A stretch of 64,000 nt of DNA from positions 5,890,001-5,954,000 of the forward strand of contig NZ_CP118631.1 of assembly GCF_028993635.1 (NCBI RefSeq). Direction: 5' to 3'. The notes below the pieces were generated by a model. That model was not told where the DNA came from. It was given only the letters and a program-made list of their open reading frames with translations, and made no database searches. The DNA comes from Mucilaginibacter sp. SJ. GTDB lineage: Bacteria > Bacteroidota > Bacteroidia > Sphingobacteriales > Sphingobacteriaceae. The position numbers and the translations under genes were made by a program. This document shows positions 9,843 through 19,905 of this stretch, piece by piece; within the stretch, counting starts at the first letter, position 1; every line of letters starts with the position of its first letter.

Positions 9843-10382
9843 ATGAATTTAAAGGTGCTTTTGACCTGTTTGCTTGCTGCGCATTTGATGCTGTCAGGTG
9901 TCTCTGTTTTTGGCAAAGTTGCATCAAATACAATCGCTGCTGACACTATAAAGGTTGGCCAGGATTGCGGAAATTTTGAGATGAAAACATCTACGGGGAA
10001 GGTATATCTCAGTAATGCCTTAAAAGGAAAAATAGTCTTAATGGACTTTTGGGCAACTTGGTGCTCCCCTTGCAGGAAATTAACTGCGGAAATTGACAGC
10101 CTGCTTGCTAAATATCGCGGGAATAAAAGCTTCCTGATGATGGGCGTTAATTACAGGGAATTCAAACCGGAGGCAGCTACTGCTTATTGGAAGGAACATG
10201 GTTATAGTTTTCCCATGGTATCTGATAATGATGATTTCGGAAAGAAGATCGGAGCTGGAAATCCAACCATAATAATCATAGATGGTGATGGTATAATCAG
10301 AGGGAGATGGGACAGTTATTCGCCACAAACTGCAAATGAGATAGAAGCAACGGTAAAAAAATTACTTGCCGATTTGAAATGA
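9843..10382 (+). CDS. TlpA/ResA-family periplasmic thiol-disulfide oxidoreductase
   Basis: 179-aa exported thioredoxin-fold protein. An N-terminal hydrophobic stretch (residues about 4-24) serves as signal peptide or anchor. The active site is DFWATWCSPCRK (Cys74, Cys77), and GNPTIIIIDGDG contains the cis-Pro. It probably reduces or isomerises disulfides in secreted partners, perhaps the DsbD-alpha-like domain of the preceding protein. It is the redox-competent counterpart of the CXXC-less thioredoxin-fold protein at 5025-6200. Confidence 0.9.
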   Translation: MNLKVLLTCLLAAHLMLSGVSVFGKVASNTIAADTIKVGQDCGNFEMKTSTGKVYLSNALKGKIVLMDFWATWCSPCRKLTAEIDSLLAKYRGNKSFLMMGVNYREFKPEAATAYWKEHGYSFPMVSDNDDFGKKIGAGNPTIIIIDGDGIIRGRWDSYSPQTANEIEATVKKLLADLK

Positions 10383-10685
10383 TAATACCTGGTTAAGAAG
10401 GATCGTATTCCCCTGATACAGTTAGACAAAACACATACTATTGAACATGTTGCAATTGATCGGGCAAGATTTCCATGAGTAATTATTGACGGAATATCAT
10501 GTTCGGAATTTGGGTAAAATACCGGGAATGCCGGATGGCTGGTATCAGAATTAGTGATAGCTTATGAATAGGAACGTCAATAGTATACATTTTGCTTTTG
10601 AGATTTGTAAACGGTTGGCATGACGCTGAAGAATACCTCTGGTTGCCCTTACATGATTTGAGAATACGATAAAATTATACATTAA
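10383..10685. other. Intergenic stretch, no feature recognised
   Basis: About 300 bp between the TlpA-type gene and the M16 peptidase gene. I see no convincing ORF, hairpin-plus-T terminator or repeat. A separate promoter for the peptidase could lie here but no clear Bacteroidota -33/-7 pair could be assigned. Confidence 0.4.
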
Positions 10686-13499
10686 ATGATAAGAATGAAC
10701 TTGAAAATAAACACCCGGACCATCATAACGGGATTAATATTATCGTCATTAACGGCCGTCGCGCAGCAAAGTACACAGGTGGCGCTTCCTCTTGATCCGG
10801 AAGTGAGGGTTGGACATTTATCGAATGGTTTCACTTACTTTATTCGCCACAACGAAGCGCCGAAAGATCGGGTCGTGATGTACCTGGCCAACAAAATTGG
10901 TTCCATCGTGGAAACAGATGACCAGCGCGGTCTGGCACATTTTATGGAGCATATGAGCTTTAACGGCACCAAGCACTACCCCAAAAATGAATTGGTGGAT
11001 TATTTGCAGAAAGTTGGTGTGCGTTTTGGCGCAGATATTAATGCCTATACCAACTTTGATGAAACGGTCTACCAGTTGCCGCTGCCCTCGGATAAACCGG
11101 ATGTTTTGGCTAATGGCTTGCAGATCATGCGGGACTGGGCGCAAGACGCAACGCTCGACCCAACAGAGATCGATAAGGAACGCGGGGTTGTCTTGGAGGA
11201 AAAGCGTTTGGGCAAAGGTGCATCTGAACGAATGAGGCGGCAATACTATCCGGTACTGCTTAACGGATCGCGTTATTCGCAACGGATACCTATTGGAACT
11301 GATGAAGTATTGAATGGATTTAAGCCTGAAGCAATAAGGCAGTTTTACCATGATTGGTATCGTCCCGACCTGCAGGGCCTGATCGTGGTAGGTGATATCG
11401 ATGTAGATCAGATGGAACAATTGGTCAAAGCCAAGTTCAGTGATCTCAAAAATCCATCAAAGGAGCAGCCGAGAATTAAGTACGGTGTATCGCTGGTCGC
11501 CAAGAATCAGTTCATCGCATTGACCGATCCTGAAAAAACTTCGACCAGTATGGAGGTTATGATCAAATACCAGCAACCTGATCTGAAAACTACCACCGAT
11601 TTTCGGTCAATGATCATTCGTGATTTATTCGATCAATTACTCAGTGCGCGTTTCTCAGAATTGTCCCGCCAGGCAGATCCTCCGTTTATTCAGGGTGGTG
11701 CCGGTATAGGTGAGCTGCCGGGTGGCCTGGCTATGTTCGATGCAAGTGTAACAGCAAAACCTGGTGAGTTGGAGCGTGGTATGAAAGCAGTTTGGCGGGA
11801 GATAGAACGGATCAAACGTTTTGGTTTTACACAGACCGAGTTAGATAGGGTCAAATCTGGCTATCTTAACCGCTTTACTTCCGCCTTGAAGGAAAAAAAT
11901 AAGACTTCTTCGAATGATTATGTACAAGAATATCTTCAGTTTTTTTTAAAGGGGACTGCCGCACCGGGTATCGAAACGGAGGCCCGCCTGGTACAGCATG
12001 AATTGCCGAATATCACGCTATCTGATCTGAATTCATTGGTTAAGGAACGCCTGGCCGATCATGATCGTGATATTTTAATCACGGCACCTGCCAAAGATAA
12101 GAATGGTTTGCCGGATGCTGCTTTGGTTGATAGCTGGTTGAAAGCGGTAGTTGCCGAAAAACTATCGCCTTACATCGATGCGATGAGCAGCAAACCCTTA
12201 TTGGCTAAGGAACCAATAGCCGGAAAAATTGTTAGCGAGCAAAGAGATGAAGTCTTAGGGACAACAACGTTGACCTTAAGCAATGGCGTTAAAGTGCTCT
12301 TGAAGCCGACTGATTTTAAGAATGATCAAATCGTTTTCACTGCATTCTCTCCGGGCGGGACGTCTTTATACAGCGATCTCGATTTCCAGTCTGCAAGTAA
12401 CGCGGCGGGAATCATCAATGCAAGCGGCGCAGGTAATTATACACCTACGGAATTAGGCAAATACCTGGTTGGAAAGCAGGTCCGTATTATTCCGTATATT
12501 GGGGAACGATTACAGGGCATCAATGGCTTATCAACGCCGCAGGACTTGGAGACCGCTTTGATGTTGATCTATGCGAAACTGACCGAGCCGAGATTGGACA
12601 CTAATGTATTCAAGAGCATCATTGACCGCAGCAAGGCGAGTTTAGCCAATCGTGCTAATGACCCCACCAGTGTTTTCCAGGACAGTATTACTACGATAGC
12701 AAACAATTATAACATCAGGCGTACCGGCCCATCATTGACTAAACTGGAACAAATTGACCTGGAGCGCGCCTTCCATATTTATCAGGAACGGTTCGCTGAC
12801 GCTTCAGCGCTCACTTTTGTATTTGTAGGTAGTCTCGATCTGGAAAAGATCAAACCATTACTGGCAAAATATATTGGCAGTTTACCGGCAACTCATAAAC
12901 ATGAACAAGCGATAGACCTGGGCATTCACCTGGCTGAAGGCAGGATCGAAAAGAATATTTATAAAGGTACGGAACCTAAAGCTACTGTCAATCTGGTATT
13001 TTCCGGAAAGTTCGATTATAATGCAGTCAATAAAGTCTTGTTGGATGCACTGAAAGAAAACCTGGAGATACGTTTGATCGAACGTTTACGTGAGAATGAA
13101 AGCGGAGTCTATAGCCCCGCTGTTTCAGCGAATGCAAGTAAGTTCCCAACGCCTCGTTATAGTTTCGTGATCAGCTTCGGTTGTGCCCCTCAAAATGTCG
13201 ATAAACTCATCGTATCAACGTTGGATGAAATAGAAAAATTGAAAACTGTAGGACCAATGCAAGTCAATATCGACAAGTATAGAGCCGAGGCCACAAGATT
13301 ACATGAGACACAGATAAAGACAAATACTTTCTGGCTGAGCTATTTAAATGAACAATTGCAGAATGAGGATGACCTGCATCTGACCGATAATTATAGCGTA
13401 ATGGTGAACCACGTCGACCAGGCAAATATTAAAATGGTAGCGCAACGCTATTTAGGTGGAAGTAACTTAATGCGCTTTGTTTTGTTGCCTGAGAATTAA
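10686..13499 (+). CDS. M16 (pitrilysin/insulinase) family zinc peptidase
   Basis: 937-aa exported metallopeptidase with a signal peptide ending at AVAQQ. The inverted zinc motif HxxEH is HFMEH (His85, Glu88, His89), and a Glu-rich helix with the third ligand region follows (IDKERGVVLEEKRL, about 163-174). The length matches the two-lobed pitrilysin layout: an active N-terminal half and an inactive C-terminal half (about 520-937, with the paired RLRENESGVYSP region typical of the second half). It probably digests peptides in the periplasm after import by the SusCD pair. It lies 303 bp from the preceding gene on the same strand and may be a separate transcription unit. Confidence 0.93.
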   Translation: MIRMNLKINTRTIITGLILSSLTAVAQQSTQVALPLDPEVRVGHLSNGFTYFIRHNEAPKDRVVMYLANKIGSIVETDDQRGLAHFMEHMSFNGTKHYPKNELVDYLQKVGVRFGADINAYTNFDETVYQLPLPSDKPDVLANGLQIMRDWAQDATLDPTEIDKERGVVLEEKRLGKGASERMRRQYYPVLLNGSRYSQRIPIGTDEVLNGFKPEAIRQFYHDWYRPDLQGLIVVGDIDVDQMEQLVKAKFSDLKNPSKEQPRIKYGVSLVAKNQFIALTDPEKTSTSMEVMIKYQQPDLKTTTDFRSMIIRDLFDQLLSARFSELSRQADPPFIQGGAGIGELPGGLAMFDASVTAKPGELERGMKAVWREIERIKRFGFTQTELDRVKSGYLNRFTSALKEKNKTSSNDYVQEYLQFFLKGTAAPGIETEARLVQHELPNITLSDLNSLVKERLADHDRDILITAPAKDKNGLPDAALVDSWLKAVVAEKLSPYIDAMSSKPLLAKEPIAGKIVSEQRDEVLGTTTLTLSNGVKVLLKPTDFKNDQIVFTAFSPGGTSLYSDLDFQSASNAAGIINASGAGNYTPTELGKYLVGKQVRIIPYIGERLQGINGLSTPQDLETALMLIYAKLTEPRLDTNVFKSIIDRSKASLANRANDPTSVFQDSITTIANNYNIRRTGPSLTKLEQIDLERAFHIYQERFADASALTFVFVGSLDLEKIKPLLAKYIGSLPATHKHEQAIDLGIHLAEGRIEKNIYKGTEPKATVNLVFSGKFDYNAVNKVLLDALKENLEIRLIERLRENESGVYSPAVSANASKFPTPRYSFVISFGCAPQNVDKLIVSTLDEIEKLKTVGPMQVNIDKYRAEATRLHETQIKTNTFWLSYLNEQLQNEDDLHLTDNYSVMVNHVDQANIKMVAQRYLGGSNLMRFVLLPEN

Positions 13500-14053
13500 T
13501 ATGATAAAGATGCGGTTTTACGGACTGCTAAAGTATGCCCAAGGACCTATGGGCCGTTAACTCTATTTCTAATATAAGGTGGATGCCCCAAACCAAGTAT
13601 CCCCTCGCTACCATTTTGCGATTGACCACTTTAAATATTCGATGTCAATTGTTTAGAAGCATCAGTTAAATTGGCGGCGAATGGTCAATCATAATGTTCA
13701 TTGCACTGGACACCAAATATGTTCTTGGATGGTGTGTCCCCATTCACGATGATAAGGTAACAGATATTGACCCTGATCTTCGAGGTGAATAGTATATATC
13801 GGCCTCAATGTGATGCGCATTGAGATCTTTAAAATATCCTGATACGTCAAATGAATGAATCCGTCAGAATAACTATTGTCGTTTCTTTTCAGAAGTGGGT
13901 GTCATTCTGCTCAAAAACAGGGGGGAGATTATATTAATCTGTTTGTAGCCGGTTGCTAACTTTCTTATTCGGATAGTAATGATTAATTTTACATTTACTT
14001 TAACCAAGGTTACCCTAACCAATTTGTTCTAAGAATTATTTGATTAATACGGC
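13500..14053. other. Intergenic stretch upstream of the first hybrid regulator
   Basis: 554 bp without a supported gene. The longest suggestive reading frame is about 32 codons (from ATG 13693) and has no recognisable features. Near its right end TAACCAA occurs twice in direct orientation (14001-14007 and 14016-14022, 15 bp apart), which could be a regulator site for the hybrid two-component gene at 14054. This is weak. Confidence 0.35.
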
Positions 14054-17000
14054 ATGAGATTTCTAAAATATATATCTGCTATAATTATCTCTAACGTTCC
14101 TTTCTTTTTTTGTTTTGGTCAAAACACTAGATACATCGGAATCGAAGAAGGTCTGTCAAATAATACGGTTACTGCTGTCTTCAAAGACCATAACGGACTG
14201 ATGTGGTTTGGAACTGTTGACGGGCTCAATCAGTATGACGGATATTCATTTAAGAAATTTAAGAATAAATATCAGGATACAACAACTTTACCGGACGATA
14301 ATATAATTTGTATTAATTCGGATGCTTCAGGGAACCTGTTGGTGGGAACTCAAAATGGTCTTGGCGTATTAGGCAGGAAAGATTTAAAGTTTTCACAGGT
14401 ATATGTGGTTGATGCATCCGGGAAAAAGCGAATAATCGAAGGGCCGATCAGTTCCATTTGCCGGGATTCAAAGAATAAGATATTTGCCGCAACACGTGAA
14501 AGCGGTTTTCTTGAGATATCCGAAAATCTTGACGCGCGGCAGATTCCCCTGCTGAACAGTAAACATTCTCTTATCAATAGTTATACAGCTACCGCAGCTT
14601 TGGTAAGCAGAGACGGCGCGGTCTGGACTGCTGTTGAAGGGACAGGTTTGTGTAAATTAAACTTAGGCCGGGGGCGAATGGAAATTGTTGATATGAATCT
14701 TCCGCCCTGTTCGGGTATAGCAGCCAATTCTGAAGGGAATTTATTTTTAGGGACGAATAACGGCTTGTACTTTTATGACATTCAGCATAAGACGCTCTCA
14801 AAAGTTGATCTTAAAGCATTCAGCAATGCTAAGATAAACGGGTTAATAATAGATAAGCTGAACAAGATGTACCTTGCTACGGATGGTCAGGGAGTCGTTG
14901 AACTTGACGGAATAGACGGACAAATGAGGATCATCCGTCATATTGGCATCGATATTTTAACAAGCAATTCAGTCTATACAGTTTTTGAGGATGAATTATC
15001 CAGAAAATGGATAGGAACATTACGAGGCGGTATTGATGTAATTGACCCTAAAATTAACCAGTTTCAAACTGTGCGGCACATAGGACTCAACCCAAACAGT
15101 TTAGTAAGTGACTTCACTTTTTCGTTTTGTGAAGACAGGTACCATCATATCTGGATAGGAACTGACGGGGGCGGGCTCAGCATCTGGGACAAAAAAGCCA
15201 ACCTGTTCGAAAACCATGTTTTTGAGTCATTACCGAACGAAAGCTTTAACGCCAATTACATAACCAGTATAATAAAGGATAGCGGACAAAACATGTGGCT
15301 GTCGACATACGGCCCCGGTGTTTTGCGATATGATTACGATACGCGTACGTTTAAAAACATTCCGTTCCTGAACAAAAAGGGGCGAAATCCAGTATGGAAG
15401 CTTGCCATGGACCATGAAAACGTAATCTGGGCGGCAAGTTCAGCAGTGGATACGAGCCGGCTTTTTTACTTCAGCGCTGCGAGGAATTGTTTTATTCCCG
15501 CGCCCTTTCACTTGACAACTGATATCATTTCAATAGCCAATGACGGCAAAAATGGCTTGTGGCTGGGAACTTTCAGCGGGCTTTTGCATGTTGACAAAAA
15601 AACTGGCGTGGATAAATCTGTCAATCTTCACTCAGCGGTCAGATCCCTGCATTATTCAGCTTCCGGCATGCTTTGGATAGGTACATATGGCCGGGGCCTG
15701 TTCAGCTACGAACCTGATAAAGGGATATTGAAAAACTTTACTGAGAAAAACGGGCTATGCGACAATAAGGTATTAAACATCGAAGAGGATAAAAGCGGCG
15801 GGATCTGGATGAGTACTTATAACGGGATTTCAAAGTTTGATCCGGTAGGTAAGAGCTTTGAGAACTTTTATGCTGCGGATGGGCTTCAGTCTAACCAGTT
15901 TTATTTTAACGCTTCAACCCGGCTGTCAAGCGGAGAGCTGATATTCGGCGGAATAAAGGGATTTAATATTTTTAATCCGGAAAACATCCACCGGTATCAT
16001 GATTTTTCCCCTTTAATTATTACCGGGATCAGGGTTGCGAATACGCTTATTGATGCAAACAGTAAGTATGTGGCCGGAGGTTCCACTATATATAACATTG
16101 ATCATATCAGGCTTCCTTATGACAAGGCAATTATTTCCCTGGAGTTTGCGGCACTTGAATATTCTTTACCAGATAAAATTCAGTATGCTTATAAATTGGA
16201 AGGAAGGGATAAAGGCTGGAATTATCTGCTTAACCAACGAACCTTAAATTATACGCAACTGGATGCAGGTACTTATACTTTAAAGATCAGATGCACTAAT
16301 TCATCCGGAATCTGGAGTCCTAAAGTCAAACTTATCAGGTTTACTGTTATTCCGCCCTGGTACCGAACCTGGTGGGCTTACCTTTTGTATCTACTTTTTA
16401 TTGCGTCAATTTTGGGTGCTTATTTGATCTATCATTACAAACAAACGAAGCTGAAATTTGAAATGAAGCTGATAAAGGAGGTCAACGAAAAAAAACTTTC
16501 CTTTTTTACAAATATCTCGCATGAACTTAGAACGCCGTTAACATTAATTTTAAATCCGATCAAGGAACTGCTTCATAGTGACGGTAAGAATTTGGACCTG
16601 ATTGATCTGAGTACCGTATATAGGAATTCCAGGCGGCTGCTCAGTCTGGTTGATCAGTTATTATTATTTAAGAGTTCTGAAAGTGAGATTTCGGCTTTCA
16701 ATCCGGGATGGATGAATATTACTGAAGCTTGTAATGAGGTTTTTCTTTGCTTTAATAATCAGGTAAAAAAGAAAAGGATTAGTTATGAGTTTCTCAGTAA
16801 CAATGTAGATGTTTTTCTTTTTGCAGACCGCGAAAAAATTGATATAGTTTTATTCAATTTATTGTCTAACGCGATCAAGTATACTTCAGAAGACGGTACG
16901 GTCAGGCTAAGTATCAACGAACACCAAAAGTCAGTTGACATATGTATTCGTGATACAGGTAAAGGAATTTCACCGGAAGCGGGCGACAAAATTTTTGAAA

Positions 17001-18127
17001 AGTTTTACAGGATAAATCAGGAAAACGGCAGCGAAAGCGGTTTTGGAATTGGGCTGTATCTAGCCCACAGATACATGGAAGTACTTCAGGGGGAGCTTAC
17101 ATACACCAGCGAACTCGGTAAGGGAACAGAATTCCGGATGATACTGCCGAAGCCGGATAAACCCTACGTGAGACAAAGTGAGGATAAAACAGTGCAGCGC
17201 TCAACTCATATAGTGGATGAACTGATTGGTGAGTCAGCGCCGATTGCTGAAGATCAGTTTTACGATTTCGATCAGGTTATGGCACCTGATATAACACCAA
17301 CGAAGCAGACAGTTTTGCTTATTGACGATGATACGGATTTCAGAACATATCTGAAAAAGATATTGTACAAAAGCTATGCTATTTTAGAAGCGGAGGATGT
17401 TGATCAGGGCTTTGATCTTTTACTGCAGGATGAACCAGATATTATTGTATGTGATGTTCTGCTGAAGGGAACCAGTGGTGTAGAATTTTGCTCAAAAATT
17501 AAAGAATCCCCCTCATTCAGTCACATACCGGTTATTCTGCTAACAGGCAGTTCCTCTCCGGAAATTAAATTAAAAGGAATAGAGTGCGGTGCGGATGATT
17601 ATATAACCAAGCCGTTCGAGAAGGATCTTTTGATCGCCAGGATTAAGAGTATGTTAAAAGGCCGGGTTTTGTTAAAAAAGTTCTTTATTAATGAAATCAC
17701 CTTAAAACAAAATCAGTTCAAAATACCTGCTGAATACAGTGAATTTATTAATAAATGCATCGTTATCGTTGAGCAGCATTTACAAGATGACGATTTCGGC
17801 ACTAAGCAGTTTACAGCTGAAATCGGAATGAGCAGATCTAAGCTTTTCAGAAATATAAAAGCAGTATCCGGACTTACTATTGTTGAATTCATCAGGTATA
17901 TCCGCCTTCGCAAAGCCGGGCAGCTGATGATGGAGACAGATTTGCAAATCAAGGAAATCTCATACAGGGTCGGCTTTAGCGATCAGAAATATTTCCGGGA
18001 ACAATTCAATAAACTGTTTAAAATGAATCCGTCGGAATTTGTAAATAAATATAAAAATTCTATGACAGACAATAAAGCAGGCTCAATATACCTCGTTTCG
18101 AAGAAAACAGATAGTCACAAAGGATAA
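14054..18127 (+). CDS. Hybrid two-component system sensor/response regulator (HTCS), first copy
   Basis: 1357-aa one-protein signalling system spanning the inner membrane. In order: signal peptide (about 1-22); two seven-bladed Reg_prop beta-propellers (about 28-660, repeats such as GLMWFGTVDGLNQYDG and HIWIGTDGGGLSIWD); Y_Y_Y domain (about 690-770); transmembrane helix after PPWYRTWWAYLLY; HisKA with SFFTNISHELRTPL (phospho-acceptor His823); HATPase with NLLSNAIKYT and GFGIGLYLAHR; receiver with acceptor Asp1134 (DIIVCDVLL) and DDYITKPFE; and a C-terminal AraC-type HTH (about 1255-1345). It senses a glycan fragment in the periplasm and activates a nearby SusCD locus. The convergent susCD pair at 18252-23091 is the likely target. 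Confidence 0.95.
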   Translation: MRFLKYISAIIISNVPFFFCFGQNTRYIGIEEGLSNNTVTAVFKDHNGLMWFGTVDGLNQYDGYSFKKFKNKYQDTTTLPDDNIICINSDASGNLLVGTQNGLGVLGRKDLKFSQVYVVDASGKKRIIEGPISSICRDSKNKIFAATRESGFLEISENLDARQIPLLNSKHSLINSYTATAALVSRDGAVWTAVEGTGLCKLNLGRGRMEIVDMNLPPCSGIAANSEGNLFLGTNNGLYFYDIQHKTLSKVDLKAFSNAKINGLIIDKLNKMYLATDGQGVVELDGIDGQMRIIRHIGIDILTSNSVYTVFEDELSRKWIGTLRGGIDVIDPKINQFQTVRHIGLNPNSLVSDFTFSFCEDRYHHIWIGTDGGGLSIWDKKANLFENHVFESLPNESFNANYITSIIKDSGQNMWLSTYGPGVLRYDYDTRTFKNIPFLNKKGRNPVWKLAMDHENVIWAASSAVDTSRLFYFSAARNCFIPAPFHLTTDIISIANDGKNGLWLGTFSGLLHVDKKTGVDKSVNLHSAVRSLHYSASGMLWIGTYGRGLFSYEPDKGILKNFTEKNGLCDNKVLNIEEDKSGGIWMSTYNGISKFDPVGKSFENFYAADGLQSNQFYFNASTRLSSGELIFGGIKGFNIFNPENIHRYHDFSPLIITGIRVANTLIDANSKYVAGGSTIYNIDHIRLPYDKAIISLEFAALEYSLPDKIQYAYKLEGRDKGWNYLLNQRTLNYTQLDAGTYTLKIRCTNSSGIWSPKVKLIRFTVIPPWYRTWWAYLLYLLFIASILGAYLIYHYKQTKLKFEMKLIKEVNEKKLSFFTNISHELRTPLTLILNPIKELLHSDGKNLDLIDLSTVYRNSRRLLSLVDQLLLFKSSESEISAFNPGWMNITEACNEVFLCFNNQVKKKRISYEFLSNNVDVFLFADREKIDIVLFNLLSNAIKYTSEDGTVRLSINEHQKSVDICIRDTGKGISPEAGDKIFEKFYRINQENGSESGFGIGLYLAHRYMEVLQGELTYTSELGKGTEFRMILPKPDKPYVRQSEDKTVQRSTHIVDELIGESAPIAEDQFYDFDQVMAPDITPTKQTVLLIDDDTDFRTYLKKILYKSYAILEAEDVDQGFDLLLQDEPDIIVCDVLLKGTSGVEFCSKIKESPSFSHIPVILLTGSSSPEIKLKGIECGADDYITKPFEKDLLIARIKSMLKGRVLLKKFFINEITLKQNQFKIPAEYSEFINKCIVIVEQHLQDDDFGTKQFTAEIGMSRSKLFRNIKAVSGLTIVEFIRYIRLRKAGQLMMETDLQIKEISYRVGFSDQKYFREQFNKLFKMNPSEFVNKYKNSMTDNKAGSIYLVSKKTDSHKG

Positions 18128-18190
18128 ACCGCACAGATAAGGACCCGGACGGTAGGACGCTATTTGCTGCACGGAGCAGGCCGAAAAAAA

Positions 18191-18222
18191 GAAGCCCCGT
18201 CTTTTTAGAGAACGGGGGCTTC
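18191..18222 (-). terminator. Intrinsic terminator of the minus-strand susCD operon
   Basis: GAAGCCCC (18191-18198) pairs with GGGGCTTC (18215-18222) around a 16-nt loop. Read on the minus strand, the stem is followed by a run of seven T (complement of the A run at 18184-18190), the classical rho-independent form. It lies 30 bp beyond the susD stop. There is no T run on the plus-strand side, so it is a poor terminator for the convergent regulator gene. Confidence 0.8.
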
Positions 18223-18251
18223 AACCAACTGTTAACCAAGTTATCAAACCA

Positions 18252-19880
18252 CTAATAACCAGTATTTTGTTTCAGGTTCGGATCTGCGTCAATAGAGTTA
18301 GTCGCGATCGGCCAGAAGTAATTTTTAGGAGCATAGAAGTGTTTTGGGGGCGCTATACCGAAGCTTGCAGCTTTAGTAAGTGAATTCATCACCGTTTCTG
18401 CAGTTTTCCAGCGTCTGATATCGAAGTATCTGACAGATTCATAGCCCAGTTCCCATTTCCTTTCGTTCATAATTGCTGTACGAAGATCAGCCTGTGATAA
18501 GCCCGGAATAAGAATAGGCATAGCTGCCCTTTGACGGATTTGATTAACGGCACTATAAGCTTTTGCGGTAGGGCCATTAACTTCGTTTTCAGCTTCGGCT
18601 AACATCAATAACACATCTGCGTATCTTAATACGATAAAATTGGGTGCCTGCTCATTATCATATGATTGGTTCTTTGCGTTTTCATCGATTCCTTTCCTTA
18701 CAGAAATAGGATAGGCAGTACGATACGCAGAGCCAGCAAAGCTATTTAGGTAGAACGGATAAAATAGCGAGCCATCTGATAAAACTGTGTAGTTTGCTAA
18801 AAAGAATGTTGTGTAGAATCTAGGGTCACGATTCAAAAACGGATTAGCCGCCGAGTAAAACGGTGATGTAGCGGCAGTCAGGCCGTCTTTCATCAAGTAA
18901 GAATCAGCATATTCAGGAACAATTGCGGCAGCGCCCCAACTGCCTGCAACCCCGCTTTGGGTTGACAGCTTTGAAGGACCGAATGGCAATTCGTTGTTGC
19001 CGCCCTCGGAAGAGTTATTCGACGTATATTCGATATTAAACAGGATCTCCTTGTTGTCTTCATTGCTTAAAGAAAAGACATCACTATAGTTAGGAATAAG
19101 TCCTATTGCGTTAGCGTTTGCACCGGCCAAATCCACAACAGCCTGACAAGCTGCGAGGGCGGTTTTCCATCTCGCCAAATCATTTGAGGTATTGAAAAGA
19201 GGGCTTGCTGCATAAATTAATGCCCTTGCCTTCATACCGAGTGCTGCTTGTTTTGTCGCCCGGCCTTTCTGCCCGTTATAAGGTGTGACATCAAGTAACT
19301 GGGCCGCTGCATCAAAGTCGGCGACTATTTGCTGATATACCTGATCTGCAGGCGTTCTGGAGACTTTTGAGTTGGCCAGGTTCAAAGTTGTCAATACTAG
19401 TGGTACATCACCATAAACGCTTACCAGTCTTAAATAGGTAGCAGCTCTTAAAAACAGTGCCTCGCCTTTAATATGTTTTGCGAATGCGGCATCTAAAGCT
19501 GAATTGCCGTCAACCTTTTGCAGTATAGTATTAGACCAGCTGATAGCTTTATAGCCGGAATCCCAGAGAGAGCTCAGATTGCCTGTCGACGGGGCTAAAT
19601 TTCCATTTGAGATGTCATAGTAGGGGGTATGCCATGAGAAGCCAAAATACATTCCGTCCGAGGCCACTTCCCAATACAGGTCACCGGCGTAAACACCGCC
19701 CAGTCCACCCTGACCATGTCCCTGCATATCATCGTAGAGGCCATTTAAGGCAAGGTCGTAATCGCCGGTAGTTTTAAAGAAGTTAGCTGTGCTTACAGCA
19801 TCAAGCGGGTATAAATTGAGCTGCTTCTTACATGCGCACAGCAAAAAAAGAGGCAAAAGTATATATGGAATTTTTTTCAT
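18252..19880 (-). CDS. SusD/RagB-family nutrient-binding lipoprotein
   Basis: 542-aa surface lipoprotein with lipobox LLCAC (Cys17), then KKQLNLYPLD, a typical mature SusD start. The C-terminal family signatures are RYADVLLMLAEAENEV and ERKWELGYESVRYFDIRRW, ending with the common DPNLKQNTGY tail. It is encoded 25 bp after susC in the same operon. No glycoside hydrolase or lyase gene accompanies the pair, so its substrate cannot be inferred from neighbours. Confidence 0.95.
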   Translation of the reverse strand: MKKIPYILLPLFLLCACKKQLNLYPLDAVSTANFFKTTGDYDLALNGLYDDMQGHGQGGLGGVYAGDLYWEVASDGMYFGFSWHTPYYDISNGNLAPSTGNLSSLWDSGYKAISWSNTILQKVDGNSALDAAFAKHIKGEALFLRAATYLRLVSVYGDVPLVLTTLNLANSKVSRTPADQVYQQIVADFDAAAQLLDVTPYNGQKGRATKQAALGMKARALIYAASPLFNTSNDLARWKTALAACQAVVDLAGANANAIGLIPNYSDVFSLSNEDNKEILFNIEYTSNNSSEGGNNELPFGPSKLSTQSGVAGSWGAAAIVPEYADSYLMKDGLTAATSPFYSAANPFLNRDPRFYTTFFLANYTVLSDGSLFYPFYLNSFAGSAYRTAYPISVRKGIDENAKNQSYDNEQAPNFIVLRYADVLLMLAEAENEVNGPTAKAYSAVNQIRQRAAMPILIPGLSQADLRTAIMNERKWELGYESVRYFDIRRWKTAETVMNSLTKAASFGIAPPKHFYAPKNYFWPIATNSIDADPNLKQNTGY

Positions 19881-19905
19881 TTTTGTAAAATTTATAGTTC
19901 GTCAA

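Noticed and set aside
10818..11420. 200-codon open frame on the minus strand
   Set aside because: It lies wholly inside the M16 peptidase gene, whose zinc motif and family length are clear. The antisense translation has no domain features.
13693..13792. Short 32-codon plus-strand frame in the long gap before the first HTCS
   Set aside because: Too short, no convincing initiation context and no similarity recognised; treated as intergenic.
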